In this document: piece by piece, positions 1 through 11,985 of the stretch
How positions within the stretch are numbered: the stretch's first letter is position 1
Layout of the letters: each line of letters opens with the position of its first letter
Assembly (NCBI GenBank): GCA_000469685.2
Contig: LS997562.1
Location: forward strand, 3,186,492 to 3,250,491
Origin: Haemonchus contortus
Lineage: Eukaryota > Nematoda > Chromadorea > Rhabditida > Trichostrongylidae
Direction: 5' to 3'
Length of the DNA: 64,000 nucleotides
Notes under the pieces: model-generated
Database searches by the model: none
Told to the model about the DNA's origin: nothing
What the model saw: the letters and a program-made list of their open reading frames with translations, nothing else
Made by a program: the position numbers and the translations under genes

Positions 1-48
1 CACCCACACATCTTTACGATCTCACGAAAGTAATGGATAGGGGCTTAC

Positions 49-3000
49 CAGAACGTTGTCGCTATCGCTGTCCCAATGCTCTGAATCCGATGGCTCAAAA
101 TCGATTTCCGCACTCGAAATCTCTGGTTGACCAACGTTTTTCTGAAAGGAAAGTTTTTGAAAACAAGAATTCTGATTTTTTAGAATACGCCAGTGAATGC
201 CATATGAGTATTGGCACGTAGCACCCATTACTGTTTGAGAAAAGTCAAATAAAAAATGAAATTATTGGCAGACCACCCAGGGCTGAGCGGCAAAAATGAG
301 ACAGAATTTAACAATTGAATCATTCGTTGTGTAGTGAGTAAATTAGGAAAATAAACAAATAAATCAGGGATAAAATTTAAGAATAAATGAATAAAAACAA
401 GAGCCACAAAAAATTATCAGAAAAGATCTCAGTCCATCTTGTCCTATCTTGATTTATTCTACAGGATTATGACTGCAATCAAGGTGCCTCTTCATAAAAA
501 ACTGAATAAACTGAATAAATATCAGAAAAAAAAGGGTTAAAAAAATTAGTAGAACCTGTGAAAGCAGTTAAAAAAAATCCTTCATCCTCCAAAACTTAAG
601 CACCCTTAACTTTCACAAATTTCCGGGGAATATCGAAAGATTGACGCTATTTACTGATTATATTTATGCAGATAAGATTCGGGAAAATGCTACAAAAAAT
701 AAATAAAAAACAAATAAAAAAAATAATTAAGAAAAACAATTAGACACGACTATTGATACAGCCACACTTGCCAAAATATTCGAACTCGTTTGGCTAGAAA
801 AAAAATCGAAGATCAAGGAACGTGGAGATTGAAGTGCCTATGGAGGGAAGGAAAAAATAAAGTATAAAAAATACAATCTTCCAGGAATTCTGTTGAAACC
901 CCTGGGATCCCATCAAAGCTGAAGTACCCTTTGACCTTAGAAAATGGGAAATAGTTGAACTCCTTTGAATGTTTCCTTTCGTTCTTCTTCCCTCTGTACC
1001 CTAAATACATACATCCTACAATAAATCAAATTTCATAATCCAAGGTCATCCACCATGTCGTGCGGGTGTGAATCGGACCAAGAACGATCATAAAGAAGGG
1101 ATATGGTCGTGTACGTGCACGCGCAATGTCAGGGAAAGTGAGGATCGTCGAGGACGGGAGAGGGGGGACAAGAACTGTCAGTCATCCTATGAGAATGAAC
1201 AAGGGAGGGATCAGAATACGGGAGCAGAGTTGGGGGGGGGGGGGGATTAAACCTGAAAGTTGAACAGAGAAGAGAAGAAACACCGAGCACAGGGTAGAGC
1301 TTCAGAGGAGGAGGCCCAGGGTCCTCAGTGGGAACCACACAGAGAGGAGAAGGTATCATTGGCCCACACCCTCTCCACCTTGCCATCTCGCTCATATGGT
1401 TCTCCCAGCTTCCAACAGGAAGGCCGTAGAATAGTATCATAATAGTAATTTCGCATTTGTTGAAAGATTTCTTTCCGTCCCAGTTCATCCCCGGGAATGG
1501 GCGCATAAATGAACTGAGAAACCCAGAAAAGGGCGAGGGACGGAAATTTGGGTAAGTGGGCCGGTGTATTCAAAAACTGTGCCCCGCAGTTCCAATGTAA
1601 GCTAGTGAAATATCAATTAACTCTCATAAAAAACCCTAACCAAGAAAAAAGACTCATGGGTAAAAAAATGATTTTTTTGGTAAAAAATCGTAAAAATTTA
1701 GTTTTTAGCGACTTTTTTCATGCTGACTAAGACGTTTTCTAAAGAATTAACCATATTTTCCCTGCTAAGTTCTGCAAATTTCAATCGACCATAGAAAAAA
1801 CCGCAGCAACGACGGTTAGTGCAACGTGATCACACATGTGCCAGGGTGTGCTTGGTACCATAAAAACTCCTCAGGGCCAGCCAAAAAACTCCGCTCGCCT
1901 TTCTATGTGCGCGCGCAGCCGATCGCCGCCGCCTAACAAACCATTTTTTCTAACATTTTCAATAGAGTTTTTGTTTAGTAGACGTTTTTCTAATATCGGA
2001 ACTCTGAATACATTCAGAAGTGGTGACATTCACGTTAAAGGTCACATTTAATGGGGATCTAAACAAGATCAAAATGATTAAACACAACGGGAACACTGAT
2101 TACCCACAAGTATCAAAGGTTATACCCTAAATCGAAACATTACCATTAATCATACGAAACTATAATTGAGAAATAAGTCAGCTCTCCCTGATGGGCGATC
2201 CCCTCCCATGCCACTCCCACTCAACCCGAAGAAACAACAGAAGGCGCCCCCGGCTTTTACAATGTTCGCCGGGGGCCGGGAGTCAATGGATGTCCAAGTC
2301 GATCTTGTCATCTATAGAAATGAATCTATCGCTAATCATAAATAGTATAATAAATTGGTAGATAGCAGATATAGGTAAAGAAGAACGTTTGCAAACCCGA
2401 ATGTTTCGGACGAGATTCGATCCAGATCCCTACACGTGGTAACAGCGCCACTTGGCACTGCTCCATTCCCTACCTGGGGTGGAGCTCTGCAAAGTTCTAC
2501 GGAAACGAATCAGATAAACAAACGTATTTATAAATCATGGTAAACAAAGTGTATCATAAATGAGTAATAAATGATAAAAGGTGATAAACAATAATACATT
2601 GTGAAGGATGCGGCTGAAGTAACTGCCCTGGATGAAAAAGGTCATAACTTAAGAACAGACAATGCAGGCGAGAGCATAGAATCACTGTTATCTCCTGGCC
2701 TAGGTGATAGGTGTGATTGGTACCAGATCCGTCTGGGAGGATAAAACCACTAGGGCTGGGCAGCCGTTCTATGTATAAGCCGCAAGCATTCAAATCGCCA
2801 CTACGATTCTGAATGAAAGTCGAATGCTGAGCGCATACCAGAACCAGGATTGCTCAATATTTAAAGGCAACATTCCCCATTCTTCATTTTTATCCCCCAA
2901 GCTGTCCTAGTATGGGCCATAAACCCAGACGCCAGGTAAACTGTCAGGGGAGAAACTTACTGTTAATTATTCGACAGTCTAAGAGTCGGGTTCGTAGTTC

Positions 3001-6000
3001 TAGTTGGATAAGTTTCAGCTAAAAACCTATAGTGCCACCCACTTGCCCGCTTTTTCATGGGTGTACTCAAATTACTTTATACTACGTAATCACCCCCTCC
3101 CTCCTACGCACTCTACAACTTTCACGAGTGACGAGTAGCTGACTGAGACCCTTTTTCCAAAAAAAAAGCACAGACCTATCATATGGCTTTGTTCGTAGAT
3201 CAGTTATTCGTGGAACAGTTCCTGAAGGTGAAAGACCCAGCCGGAGGTTGAGACACCCAGCCGGAGGGCGAAGAAGTAGCCGGCTGTCCGTGGCCTTTGT
3301 GGATCGTCTATGCACGAGGGTAGAACACAGAAAGGGGAAAAAGGATCGTGCCTGTGAACCACCAGAAAAGGTATCAGGTGTTTCGCTGTTCAGTTTTCAA
3401 CTATTTTCAAGATTCTTTATGAAACCAAGTCTCCGCCCATCCTATTCCCAGAGGATGAATGGATAAGGTGTAAGTAAGTGGAAGGTAACTCTCTCCAGTC
3501 CTTCAAACCCGATTTCTACCCTTCGTACAATTGTTCTCATCTCAACCTAAGGGAGCGTCATAGAGACTCAACCCTTCTCAAGATGTTTCTAGAATATTCT
3601 GCTGTTGCTCCCACCTCTAACTGCATCTTTATTCCGCCTCCTCGATGGATTGGGTGTGCTCGTCCTAAGACTACACTGGCAGTGCAAAATGCTTTCCCAA
3701 CTTGTTAGTGCAAGAGCACTCCCCGAGAGTACTTCGAATTCAAAGTTCAAGGGCAAATTATAATGTCGAGCACTTTGTGGATTCGATCGCAAAAAAAAAC
3801 GACACATACGACGGCTTCATGAATGAATTCACTAGAGGACAGAAGGCTCCAGCTCTCGTTACTACAACGTATGAATGATGGCGGAGGTAGTGCAGCGGCA
3901 AGTGGCGCGCTATCACCCGCATGGTGCGGCGATCGAATCCTGGGCCAATCACTGGCAAAAGCCTCCAACACATTTCTCCTTTCGGGATCGGATAAATGGT
4001 AATAGACCCATCTGGGAGCATGAGCTTTGGTTTGTACATCGGCTTGCCACAGCAAGTCATTGTACAGGCCACATACGCATTCAAACAGCCGCTGTATTTC
4101 TGAATGGAAGTCGAATGCGGAGCGTATCCCACAGACGGAACTAATTGAAGCCGAAAACTTCATCCGAGACTTCACATTTTCAGTATGAAGAAGGTTACTA
4201 GGAAATATAAGGTCAGTCAAGGTAATTATCCTTGGAAATAAGTTTATAGAAAATCAAGTGATTCGTGTTATCCTTTCAACTCAATTAGATTCTCGTCCGA
4301 TGTGAGTCTCGAAAAAACATTAAAAGTCTGGAACTTTTCAGGAAAAAAGGTAATTGATACCTAATCACTTGAGAAATTCTTAAAATACAACTCGGTACAA
4401 CTCTTCTTGAAGCGGAGGTGATAGTGCCGTTCGGGGTCATTACTACACCTTATGGATCGGGATCAAGTCCTCAATCGAGTCAGTCCAGTCAGTCCTACCT
4501 AAGCCAGCCAGACCGTCCACTGAGCTGAGGCCGTTGGAGGGATATCGGAGATGTTCAGGAGAATTGAAGCACTGACTTGTACTTCTGTTGGCCCTCCAAC
4601 TCGTGTTATGAGCCAAATATGTATTCAGATGCCTTGCGATTCGGAATCAAAGTCAAATATGTGGGGACATCCCAAGGCTGGGAATGGTCTACAGCGGGAA
4701 AAAACTCTGATTACATCTAAATATGCGGTTTTTTGGATCGTTTTATAGATTTGTTGAAGATTGGATTCTTTTATCCTCTATAAAACTGCTTAGGACGCGT
4801 TTCTCCTTCTACCTTGCGTGTACAGCATTCAAGTGAATCTTTAGGATTACTTCTATTGCCGCTGAGCTAGGGCTTATAGGAATTCCGATCTCGGATCTAC
4901 CCTCAGGGGAAATGAGCTTATCCCTCAAACTACTGTTCAAAACGTGGCTGAAGTGAAAGCATCGAACTTCATCGTAAAATAACTGGCAAAGGGATAGTAC
5001 TGACAATAATAGCCTCACAAGGATTGCGGTTGTGGGACGGATCGCCTCGGGTTGTGGGTCTCCAATGGGACCCCCCCCCCCCCATCCCTTGGCCGAGATC
5101 CCGCTGCCCTAGCCTTATCCACGAAAAATTTCCAAGAAGATCTGGATTCCAGCTGTCACACCTATCCCTCTGTTCTCTTTCCCCTTTCCCTACACCTTTG
5201 TGCCGGAAATTAGAAAGCTATAGAAATCGTATATTGAGGAAGCCGTGTTCTTCCTTTGAATCGATGCATTATTGCCCCAACTTATTATCCTTGCAATTAC
5301 ATTCGGAATGCAACTTCCTTTCTGAGCAGTACTTGTTGCAGCTAATGCAGCATTAAAGCAATGAAAATTCAACTGAACGGAGGGTTCATAAAATGGGCTG
5401 AGTAAAAACTTCAAGGCGACTATGGTCCCATTTGTGCATTCGAATCCTGTGACCAAATTCCTAAAGAAGGAGATCTATCAAATTTCGAAAGCTTGCCAAT
5501 TATCACACTAAGTGTAACCACCATGACATGGGAGGATACATGCTTTTGACGGATTCTCTGAAGATACTAAGGAGAAGCCAAATTTTGTGTCTGCATCGAA
5601 TGACGGCGTGTAGAAGATGTACAAAATCTTCAACCGTTTGTTTGGAACGTCCCTCCTTACCGATGACTTCTTGGATGACTTAACAGCTTTCTAAAAGCTG
5701 CTTTGCAGTGTGGACCGAATTGGGAGCATAGAAATACGGTGCACACGTGCAACTCCCATGACACTGACTGTGGGAAAAAGAAGTTGTAGGCAGTGATAAA
5801 ATTTCAGGATTTCGACATTTTATTACATCTCTTTACCATAGGTGTAGTAATCAGCACTGACGCAGCCAAAGAGCGACGATTATTCCGATGCTTATTGATT
5901 AGTTGCTTCGGTTTTCCCAAGTGGGAAAGATGAAGCACCAGATTTGCGTTCAGCGTAGTTGTCAAAAGTATCAAGGGAAGAACGCCAGGCATAGTGGAGC

Positions 6001-6779
6001 AATTCTTCGGGGTAAGCCATACACTTGACTTCCATCCGAATTTACACGGACATTTGAATGGGTTTAGGACTCATACAATGTCCTCGAAGAGACCCCTTGA
6101 AGTATCGTCAGTATTTGCAAGTCCCGAACAAGATTAGCCCACCCAAAGTACCCAGTTTGAGGTGAGGATCATTCCATTGAATCAGGAAGGGAAAAGGAAA
6201 AAACTATCGGTCGGACCAGAGTGAGATCCAAACCAGAGACCTGGTATTAATGGTGAGCTAGTCAACTAGTACTCCTTATGACTGCGATTTTCAATTCTTG
6301 CTTTTTTCATACGAAAGGAGAAAAGTATAAATGGGGTATGGTGAGATCTGATCCTGTAGGGGGCTTCTAGATGGTAAACGGTGGCCTTACCTACGGAGCC
6401 CGCTTACTGGACCCCGGTGGGGGGGCAAGGAGGTATGGGTGAATCTTACAATCCGTACCATCAACTGAACGAGGCAATTCGAACATCGAAACCAACCCCT
6501 ACCAAACTGTTAGAGAGAAACAAACCGAAATTGTTCACGAATGATCAGTTGATTTGTAAGGTCTCTGGGAAAGGGTTGATGGAAAGTTAAAAATACTTGT
6601 GCACAGCAAACCAGCAAACCAGTTGGTCACAGAAAAATCATCAAACAGTTCTTAAAAATTACTGTAAGAAAAACACTTCCAGAAAGATAATGAATGCTGG
6701 TACTGGTAATGGTTACCTGTATTACAGACCACGAATCACTTGATGTCTCACTGTCCATAGATTGACGTCGAGGTCGCAT
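49..6779 (-). CDS. Unidentified protein, first two exons, gene runs off the left edge
   Basis: I read two phase-compatible exons. Exon 1 is 6,717-6,779. Its ATG lies 2 nt after an acceptor-like AATTTGCAG, and the exon encodes 21 residues (starts MRPRRQS, ends DSWSVIQ) before the donor gtaacc. Exon 2 is 49-141. It follows a TTTCAG acceptor, encodes 31 acidic, serine-rich residues (contains EPSDSEHWDSDSDN) and ends at the donor gtaagc, so the protein continues beyond base 1. The intron between them would be about 6.6 kb and is full of repeats. The peptide looks like a disordered N-terminus. I do not recognise the family. The acceptor before the ATG could instead be an ordinary cis acceptor, which would make the first exon internal. 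Good splice sites and codon use support real exons, but linking the two across 6.6 kb is an inference. Confidence 0.55.
230..1040. other. AT-rich non-coding stretch
   Basis: The sequence is A-rich with recurring aaataaacaaataaa-type tracts (about 340-400 and 690-740). I see no exon with splice signals on either strand. It lies within the putative long intron of the left-edge gene. Confidence 0.5.
1232..1245. repeat. Homopolymer run, 14 G
   Basis: Fourteen consecutive G occur inside a GC-rich patch (about 1,050-1,560) that contrasts with its AT-rich flanks. Open frames on both strands across the patch show no splice context and are treated as chance. Confidence 0.9.
2246..2276. repeat. GC-rich perfect hairpin
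   Basis: Arms GCCCCCGGC and GCCGGGGGC pair perfectly over 9 bp around a 13-nt loop. There is no U-tract after it and no nearby gene end, so a terminator role is not supported. It may be a remnant of a palindromic transposon end. Confidence 0.6.
2757..2850 (+). repeat. SINE fragment, 3' part of the tRNA-derived family
   Basis: This matches the 3' half of the family best seen at 11,713-11,985: a segment ending in an ATTCTGAATG...GTCGAATGC...GCGCAT block. The tRNA-like 5' half is missing. Confidence 0.6.
3880..4147 (+). mobile_element. tRNA-derived SINE, near full length
   Basis: The 5' part resembles a tRNA gene, with an A-box-like GTAGTGCAGCGG and a slightly decayed B-box (GATCGAATCC). The 3' body carries the conserved blocks CATACGCATTCAAAC and GAATGGAAGTCGAATGC and ends near GAACTAATTG. 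Copies at 11.7, 37.4 and 51.4 kb share the same order, so this is a dispersed family. Such elements are transcribed by RNA polymerase III and mobilised by a LINE. Open frames of 89-157 codons across it on both strands are by-products of the repeat. Confidence 0.75.
4150..6700. other. No gene seen; repeat debris
   Basis: I find no exon with both splice signals here. A C13 run lies at 5,071-5,083. The rest is unremarkable intronic or intergenic sequence. Confidence 0.45.
5071..5083. repeat. Homopolymer run, 13 C
   Basis: Thirteen consecutive C. It is one of three such long G/C runs in the window. Confidence 0.9.
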
Positions 6780-6799
6780 ACCTGCAAATTTCGGAAGGA

Positions 6800-9700
6800 A
6801 ATTGAACAACAATCAATCAACAGCAAACAAATCATTCCAGAGAACGGGCAAGGGCAAAAAAATCGAATTTTAAAGAAAAACACTAAAAATTGAAAAGCAA
6901 AAATAACTAAAATACTGTGTTCATGTTAAATTGATTTCACAGTTATCAGAATCCACAACATTTGTGAAGCTTCATAACAACTGGCATACTCGTCACGGGA
7001 AAAAAGTGAAAAAGGGTTATTTATCGAGTTAAAACTCAAAATTCAAACAAATATCAAATGGTCTCTAGGTTCTCCTGGCCCCTATCCCACCCCATACGGG
7101 CCCATCCAGTCTGAGCCAGCCAGCTACCCGCTAGCTAAAAGAGTAGTAATAAGATATTAAGGAAGAAACAGAAGAAGCCACAAAAACGTTATTGATATCT
7201 CTCAATTCCACATTGGTCTGCGCCATGGCTTCAAAAAACTGTCGAAATCGTAGCGGTACTTGGCCTATGGAATAATCTGAGAAGGAGGAGAGCAGTCAAT
7301 GTTAAAGCAGTCAATGTAAAACTCGCTGTTCTCAACCTCATATTGAGGGCTGCTTAGCTTTTCATTTTTGGTCAGAGAAAGGCCTCGTTGGACAGAGCGA
7401 GATTTGATCAATGGGCTATTAGTGAAAGAGCAGCGCCGCTTGCTACTCGAAAAAAGGAAACCAAAAATGCAACTGCTGGACCTCCGGAGTAATTTTCAGT
7501 CATTTAAAACCCCGGAAGCTTTTTTAGCAATCGTTCTTGTTGTAGAACACCCAGGTACAAAAAAAACGATTAATTTCCAATCAGTAGAATTGTTTCAGAG
7601 AGGAGCGAATAAAGAACTATAATTTTAGGAAAAGATTTCCTATTTCCAGAAGACGGGGGAAAAGTAGAAAGAGGCTATTTATAGGTTTATAGGTACGTAG
7701 TTGTCAGAAAAAATTCCAATTATTATCTGATTGAAAAAAGTTAAATAGACGAGCATGAGGGCATTCCAGTAAAAGCAACCCACCAGTTCTCAATCATTCC
7801 TTTCAGTTCCCATCCTTCCCACACTCTTTCCTCTACGAACTATTCCCAATATCATTCAAGTAACTGGTAAGCTTATAAACCCCATAACCAACAATTTTGT
7901 GAAGCAGCAATTCAGGAGTAAGTAAACCAGAAACCAGTTCAAATCCCCTAACTGTCTTGGTTTACTTGGAATCTGCCGAAAATCTGACCTGGACCGGGCC
8001 TGATTCACGGGTCGTAAGCAAGTGATACTACAGTCTTTTGTCGTAGCGCCATTTCATCGGCTCGGAATAAACCCTATCTATCTACGGGATTGGAAAACCA
8101 TGGGGAATGGACCGGTAAGCCTTCGGGAACCGGAATAGCTGGTACACAAGTTTCGTCGTTGAATAGTAGTTCCCTAACGTCTACTATTCAATGGGGTTGC
8201 GGTCTTTCCTGATGGGGACCACTTTTTTCTCGAATTCTATTTACTGATCCGCACGGACTGAGCAATGACGATTACCTCCTTGAAGAAAAAAGGCTACTCC
8301 AGCGGTTTATTGTTTCATAAAGTGTACACAGCAGCGCTCAAAGGACTTGACGGCAATTCATGGATCGGCGGAACGCTTTCTCAATTGATTCACGTCACAT
8401 GGCGACGTCTTACGGTAAGAAAAAAAAGGAACTGGAAGTGTTCCGCCGAAAGCCCACTGAGAGTCAGCAAATATTTCGCGTTAATCCCGTTAGTGTGTTG
8501 TCAGAGTGGTCTACAAATTAGAAATGCATAATTATGCTTTCTGAAGCGCTCCCAGGCCAGTGTTAAGGGTAACAGGTAGATAAACAAATAAGTAAACAAA
8601 TAAATAAGTAAATAAATGAACAAGCAAGTAAACTAATTGAATTGAGGAAGAAATACAGTTGTCAGTGAATAGTTGAACATGGTTAAAGCACCGAATTCTT
8701 CGAATGATCGAATGATCCCCTCTCGATAATACGCCATGCATTCCACTTTCGTCCAAAATCGTGGCGACATTAGAAAGCGCAATTAGCCTGTACAGTTGGC
8801 CCCTTTTTGGGGCCTGAATACAATCGTCCCTCCACCCGCTCACCCTATACATCGACCGTCTGACGTCGGTCACACTACGTCTAAGCGATGGATCGCTCTT
8901 AAACCTGTGCAGGAATTGATCCCCGAATAATTCACGTGAGGCCGTTTGTCACTATTCTCCCTTACCCTCTCTCTTATCCCGCTTGAAGACCCGCTTCACG
9001 ATATCTTGAGGTATCCAGCTCAAGTAAAATATGAGTAACGGTGCAGAATAGTGCAAAAATGACGAAGAAATCGCGGATATCGGCAGATATCAAGAAGTAT
9101 AAGGCTTCAAAAGAGAAGTAAGAAAAGAGTGTACGAGAGCGTGTGTCTGTTACCGTCTGGGTGTCTCCCACAGAAGCGTACTATTCAACGGCGTCCTCAC
9201 GCTTCACTGTGAATGGTACAACTACAAAGAGCAGTCATAAGACGACTACTTTTGGATGTAAGCGTCGGCTAAGTCGGTTTTGTAGCCCTTATAACACCCT
9301 GTCGGGGTCGCTCGGAGGCCACAGGTTCATACAAAGGAAGAAATCTTAAGAACCTTTCAAATCAAGCATTGGGCCTTTGAAATGTGCTGAAAATTCAAAA
9401 AATCCCTATACTTCTGCTATGAACGCACAAAAATGAACGGCATTTCACTGAAGAATTCCTAAACCGTCCAGAATGTGACCGTTTGATGGTGAGAACAAAT
9501 TGTAAGTGGATGTTGATGGGCTGTAAAATTGATCGATTGCAACATGTAACCTTACAACAGGAGAATAGAAAGATTCCACTTTGGAAAACATTTTCAAGTT
9601 TGATTACGGTCAAATTAGTAATGACTTAGAAGTTTTCGCTCTAACTATTTTTGTGCGCGACAACAGAAAACAACTCGTACAGTTCTGATCAGCTGTTGAA

Positions 9701-10890
9701 GGGGTGCGCCATGCATCCGACCTCCATTCCGAATCGTAATTCGAGTACGTAATTCAATGCTTACTCCAAGTATTAAATATGCACGACTTGTAACGGTATT
9801 GCTAAGTACATGACTGTTCAGTCCAGGAAGGCTGAAGGGAAAGGATTCGATCTGGGAATTGATTGCCAACCATGCACGTCACTGATCTCTTTGCAACCAT
9901 AGTACACATTCCGGTTACTTCATATGAAGTCCCAATTGCCTAGGGAGAAGTAACGGATTCAGAAATTTTATGAAACCATCAAATGAGCCATATGAGGTGT
10001 GGGCGTCAGAGATCAGGACCACTGAAATAAGACTAATTGAAAAGAGCATAACAAGATAGAAGGGATAAGTGAAAGTAGAAGGAAGTAGCAGTAAAACAGT
10101 AACCAGAGCGACCTCATTATTCGAAGTCGGTCTTATGTTCTTCCTCCAACTGTTTTCATGCTTTGTTTGCTCTCTAAGCCCTGAGCACTCATCGTCCCTC
10201 TCGCTCTTCCCGCTCTCAAATAATTCCGGTTCTGTTTGTCACAAAGACGTGTGCCGATTATGACTTACCCAGTTGTCACTCTTTATATGACGCCTCACAA
10301 ATGTTCTCTTCACTTCAGGTATATGGTAGGGTGAAAATGGAATCGAACCTAATGACTTAGTTAATGGTCTGATCAGTTCTCTACAAATCAGAATTGGGAA
10401 AGAACTTGAAGAATTTCCTTCTTCTACATACCAAAGATCATTTCCAAGGTGTAATCTTCGAAACCAAAAAGAGAGAACTAAGAAATCAAATGACAGCCAT
10501 GCTGTGCTTCACTATCACCATCACAAATGATCGCCTTACACCCTCTGCCCCGAAGTACAGTAGAAATCGACACAGCAGGAAATGGAGACATTACTGCTGC
10601 TCACATAGCAGGGGAGTCGAACTGCATTTCGGGTTTTCCCAAGGTCAACCAATACTTGCGGCTTTCTGACGCAAATACTCGGTACCATGCTGGTGTGCGA
10701 AAAGAAAAGCTCGTACAGCTGCTAGCATTCCCAATTTTACCGAACAAAGAAGTTCCAACTTGAGTGGTCATGTGCATGGCGCAACCCCAAACAATCGCTG
10801 TTATGAATATGAAACTATTTTAGATCGTTCGAGAATCTCGATAACCTCTTGGATGCGTCGATTTTACGTAACCATATGAAGCTCGCTTTA
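6800..10890. other. No confident gene
   Basis: A degenerate TAAA/TAAG-type tetranucleotide tract lies at about 8,575-8,635. A plus-strand frame at 8,265-8,410 ends at a gtaaga donor-like site, but no partner exon is visible. A minus-strand frame at 7,165-7,255 has a weak acceptor and a poor donor and does not match the phase of the exon at 6,717. None is called. Confidence 0.4.
9688..9770 (-). repeat. SINE fragment, 3' part, reversed
   Basis: On the minus strand the stretch reads ACGATTCGGAATGGAGGTCG followed closely by ATGCATGGCGCA. This is the conserved 3' block of the tRNA-derived SINE family. Confidence 0.6.
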
Positions 10891-10895
10891 AACTT

Positions 10896-11447
10896 AAAGG
10901 CACGGTTCACGATAAAAAAAGGTTTTCGAGTTCTTCCTTTAGGAATACTCAGCGCCCTCCATGGGTGGTAGAAGTGACCCTCTCGCTCCCACAATCTCGG
11001 CGCTTAGAGCATAGTGGTAGCCCTGTTGCTGCCGTAATTGGCTTTAACGCCCCTCGATCGATGTCACGTTAGATGGATGTCGAGACAATGCAGATTGTAA
11101 CTATTCGTTCTAGTACCAACACACAATCAGCTGATGGCCGAGTTAGGTTTTTTTGTTTACTTATGCTTATAAGTGTATGAATTTTGGCTTTCCCTCATCT
11201 GTTATGCGCACCAGGACCCACACGTACGCAGAGAGGCACATTGTAAAGCTCGTCCAAACGCCCCACTCTTCTTCATTTTTCTGGTCTCATTCTCGTCCAG
11301 CCCCGCTTTTAACGGTTTTTCGAGGCATTTTTCTTTTTGGAAACACCGATCCACGCAGTTTCTTCACCTTCATCGCACTATTTTCGATCTTGTCTTCCAT
11401 TTTTCATCATAATCTGCATAACCCAAAATTATCGTGAACTGTGCCTC
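10896..11447. mobile_element. MITE with AAGGCACRGTTCACGAT terminal inverted repeats, copy 1
   Basis: The left end reads AAAGGCACGGTTCACGATAA and the right end is its near-exact reverse complement (ATCGTGAACTGTGCCTC). The element is about 0.55 kb and encodes nothing recognisable. A second element with the same ends lies at 33,019-33,519. Short length, no coding capacity and shared inverted ends fit a non-autonomous DNA transposon. Superfamily and target-site duplication could not be fixed by eye. Confidence 0.7.
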
Positions 11448-11712
11448 TAACGCCTCCCAGAGCTGACAGGAAGCAATCTCGGAATTGACAGAAGAAGATA
11501 TCGACGAAGGAGCTCTCAAAAAGAGCCAAGCTCAAGTATCTTCCGTGAGATATGGCATGTAGTAACCGCCTTCATTGAAAATGAAGTGGATAAAAAAAAG
11601 TAAATGAAAAGATCTAGAGCAGAAACAGATCAGGCTCCAACGATCTCCCAAGTACCCATAAATGAGATTTTAACATCAATGCAGGTAAGTGAATAAGGTC
11701 TAGAATTTATAA

Positions 11713-11985
11713 ACCAATGTAGTGACAAGTGGTGCACTATCTCATACGCAACGTCACGGGTTCGAATCCCGGATCGATATCCGCCGAAGCCAACCAAGTC
11801 TTCCATCCTTCCGGGGCCGGTCAAACGGCAATATATTCGTCTGGAAGGATAGGAGCACTGACATGTTCATCGGCTGGTCACCGCAAGTCATCGTATAGGT
11901 GACATACGCATTAAAAAACACCACTTTGATTCTGAATGGAGGTTGAATGCAAGGCGCATTCCGGAAAATGGAATTGATTAACGCT
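11713..11985 (+). mobile_element. tRNA-derived SINE, best-preserved copy
   Basis: The B-box GGTTCGAATCC is perfect (about 11,758-11,768). An A-box-like TAGTGACAAGTGG lies about 35 nt upstream. The body then has the family blocks (GATCGATATCCGCC, CATACGCATT, ATTCTGAATGGAGG, GGCGCATTCC) and ends near GAATTGATTAACGC. This copy is the reference for the other SINE entries. The spacing of the two boxes is that of a tRNA-type RNA polymerase III promoter. Confidence 0.8.

Noticed and set aside
3747..4220. 157-codon minus-strand frame
   Set aside because: It lies almost wholly across a SINE copy. The same frame pattern recurs in the other copies, so it is repeat-derived.
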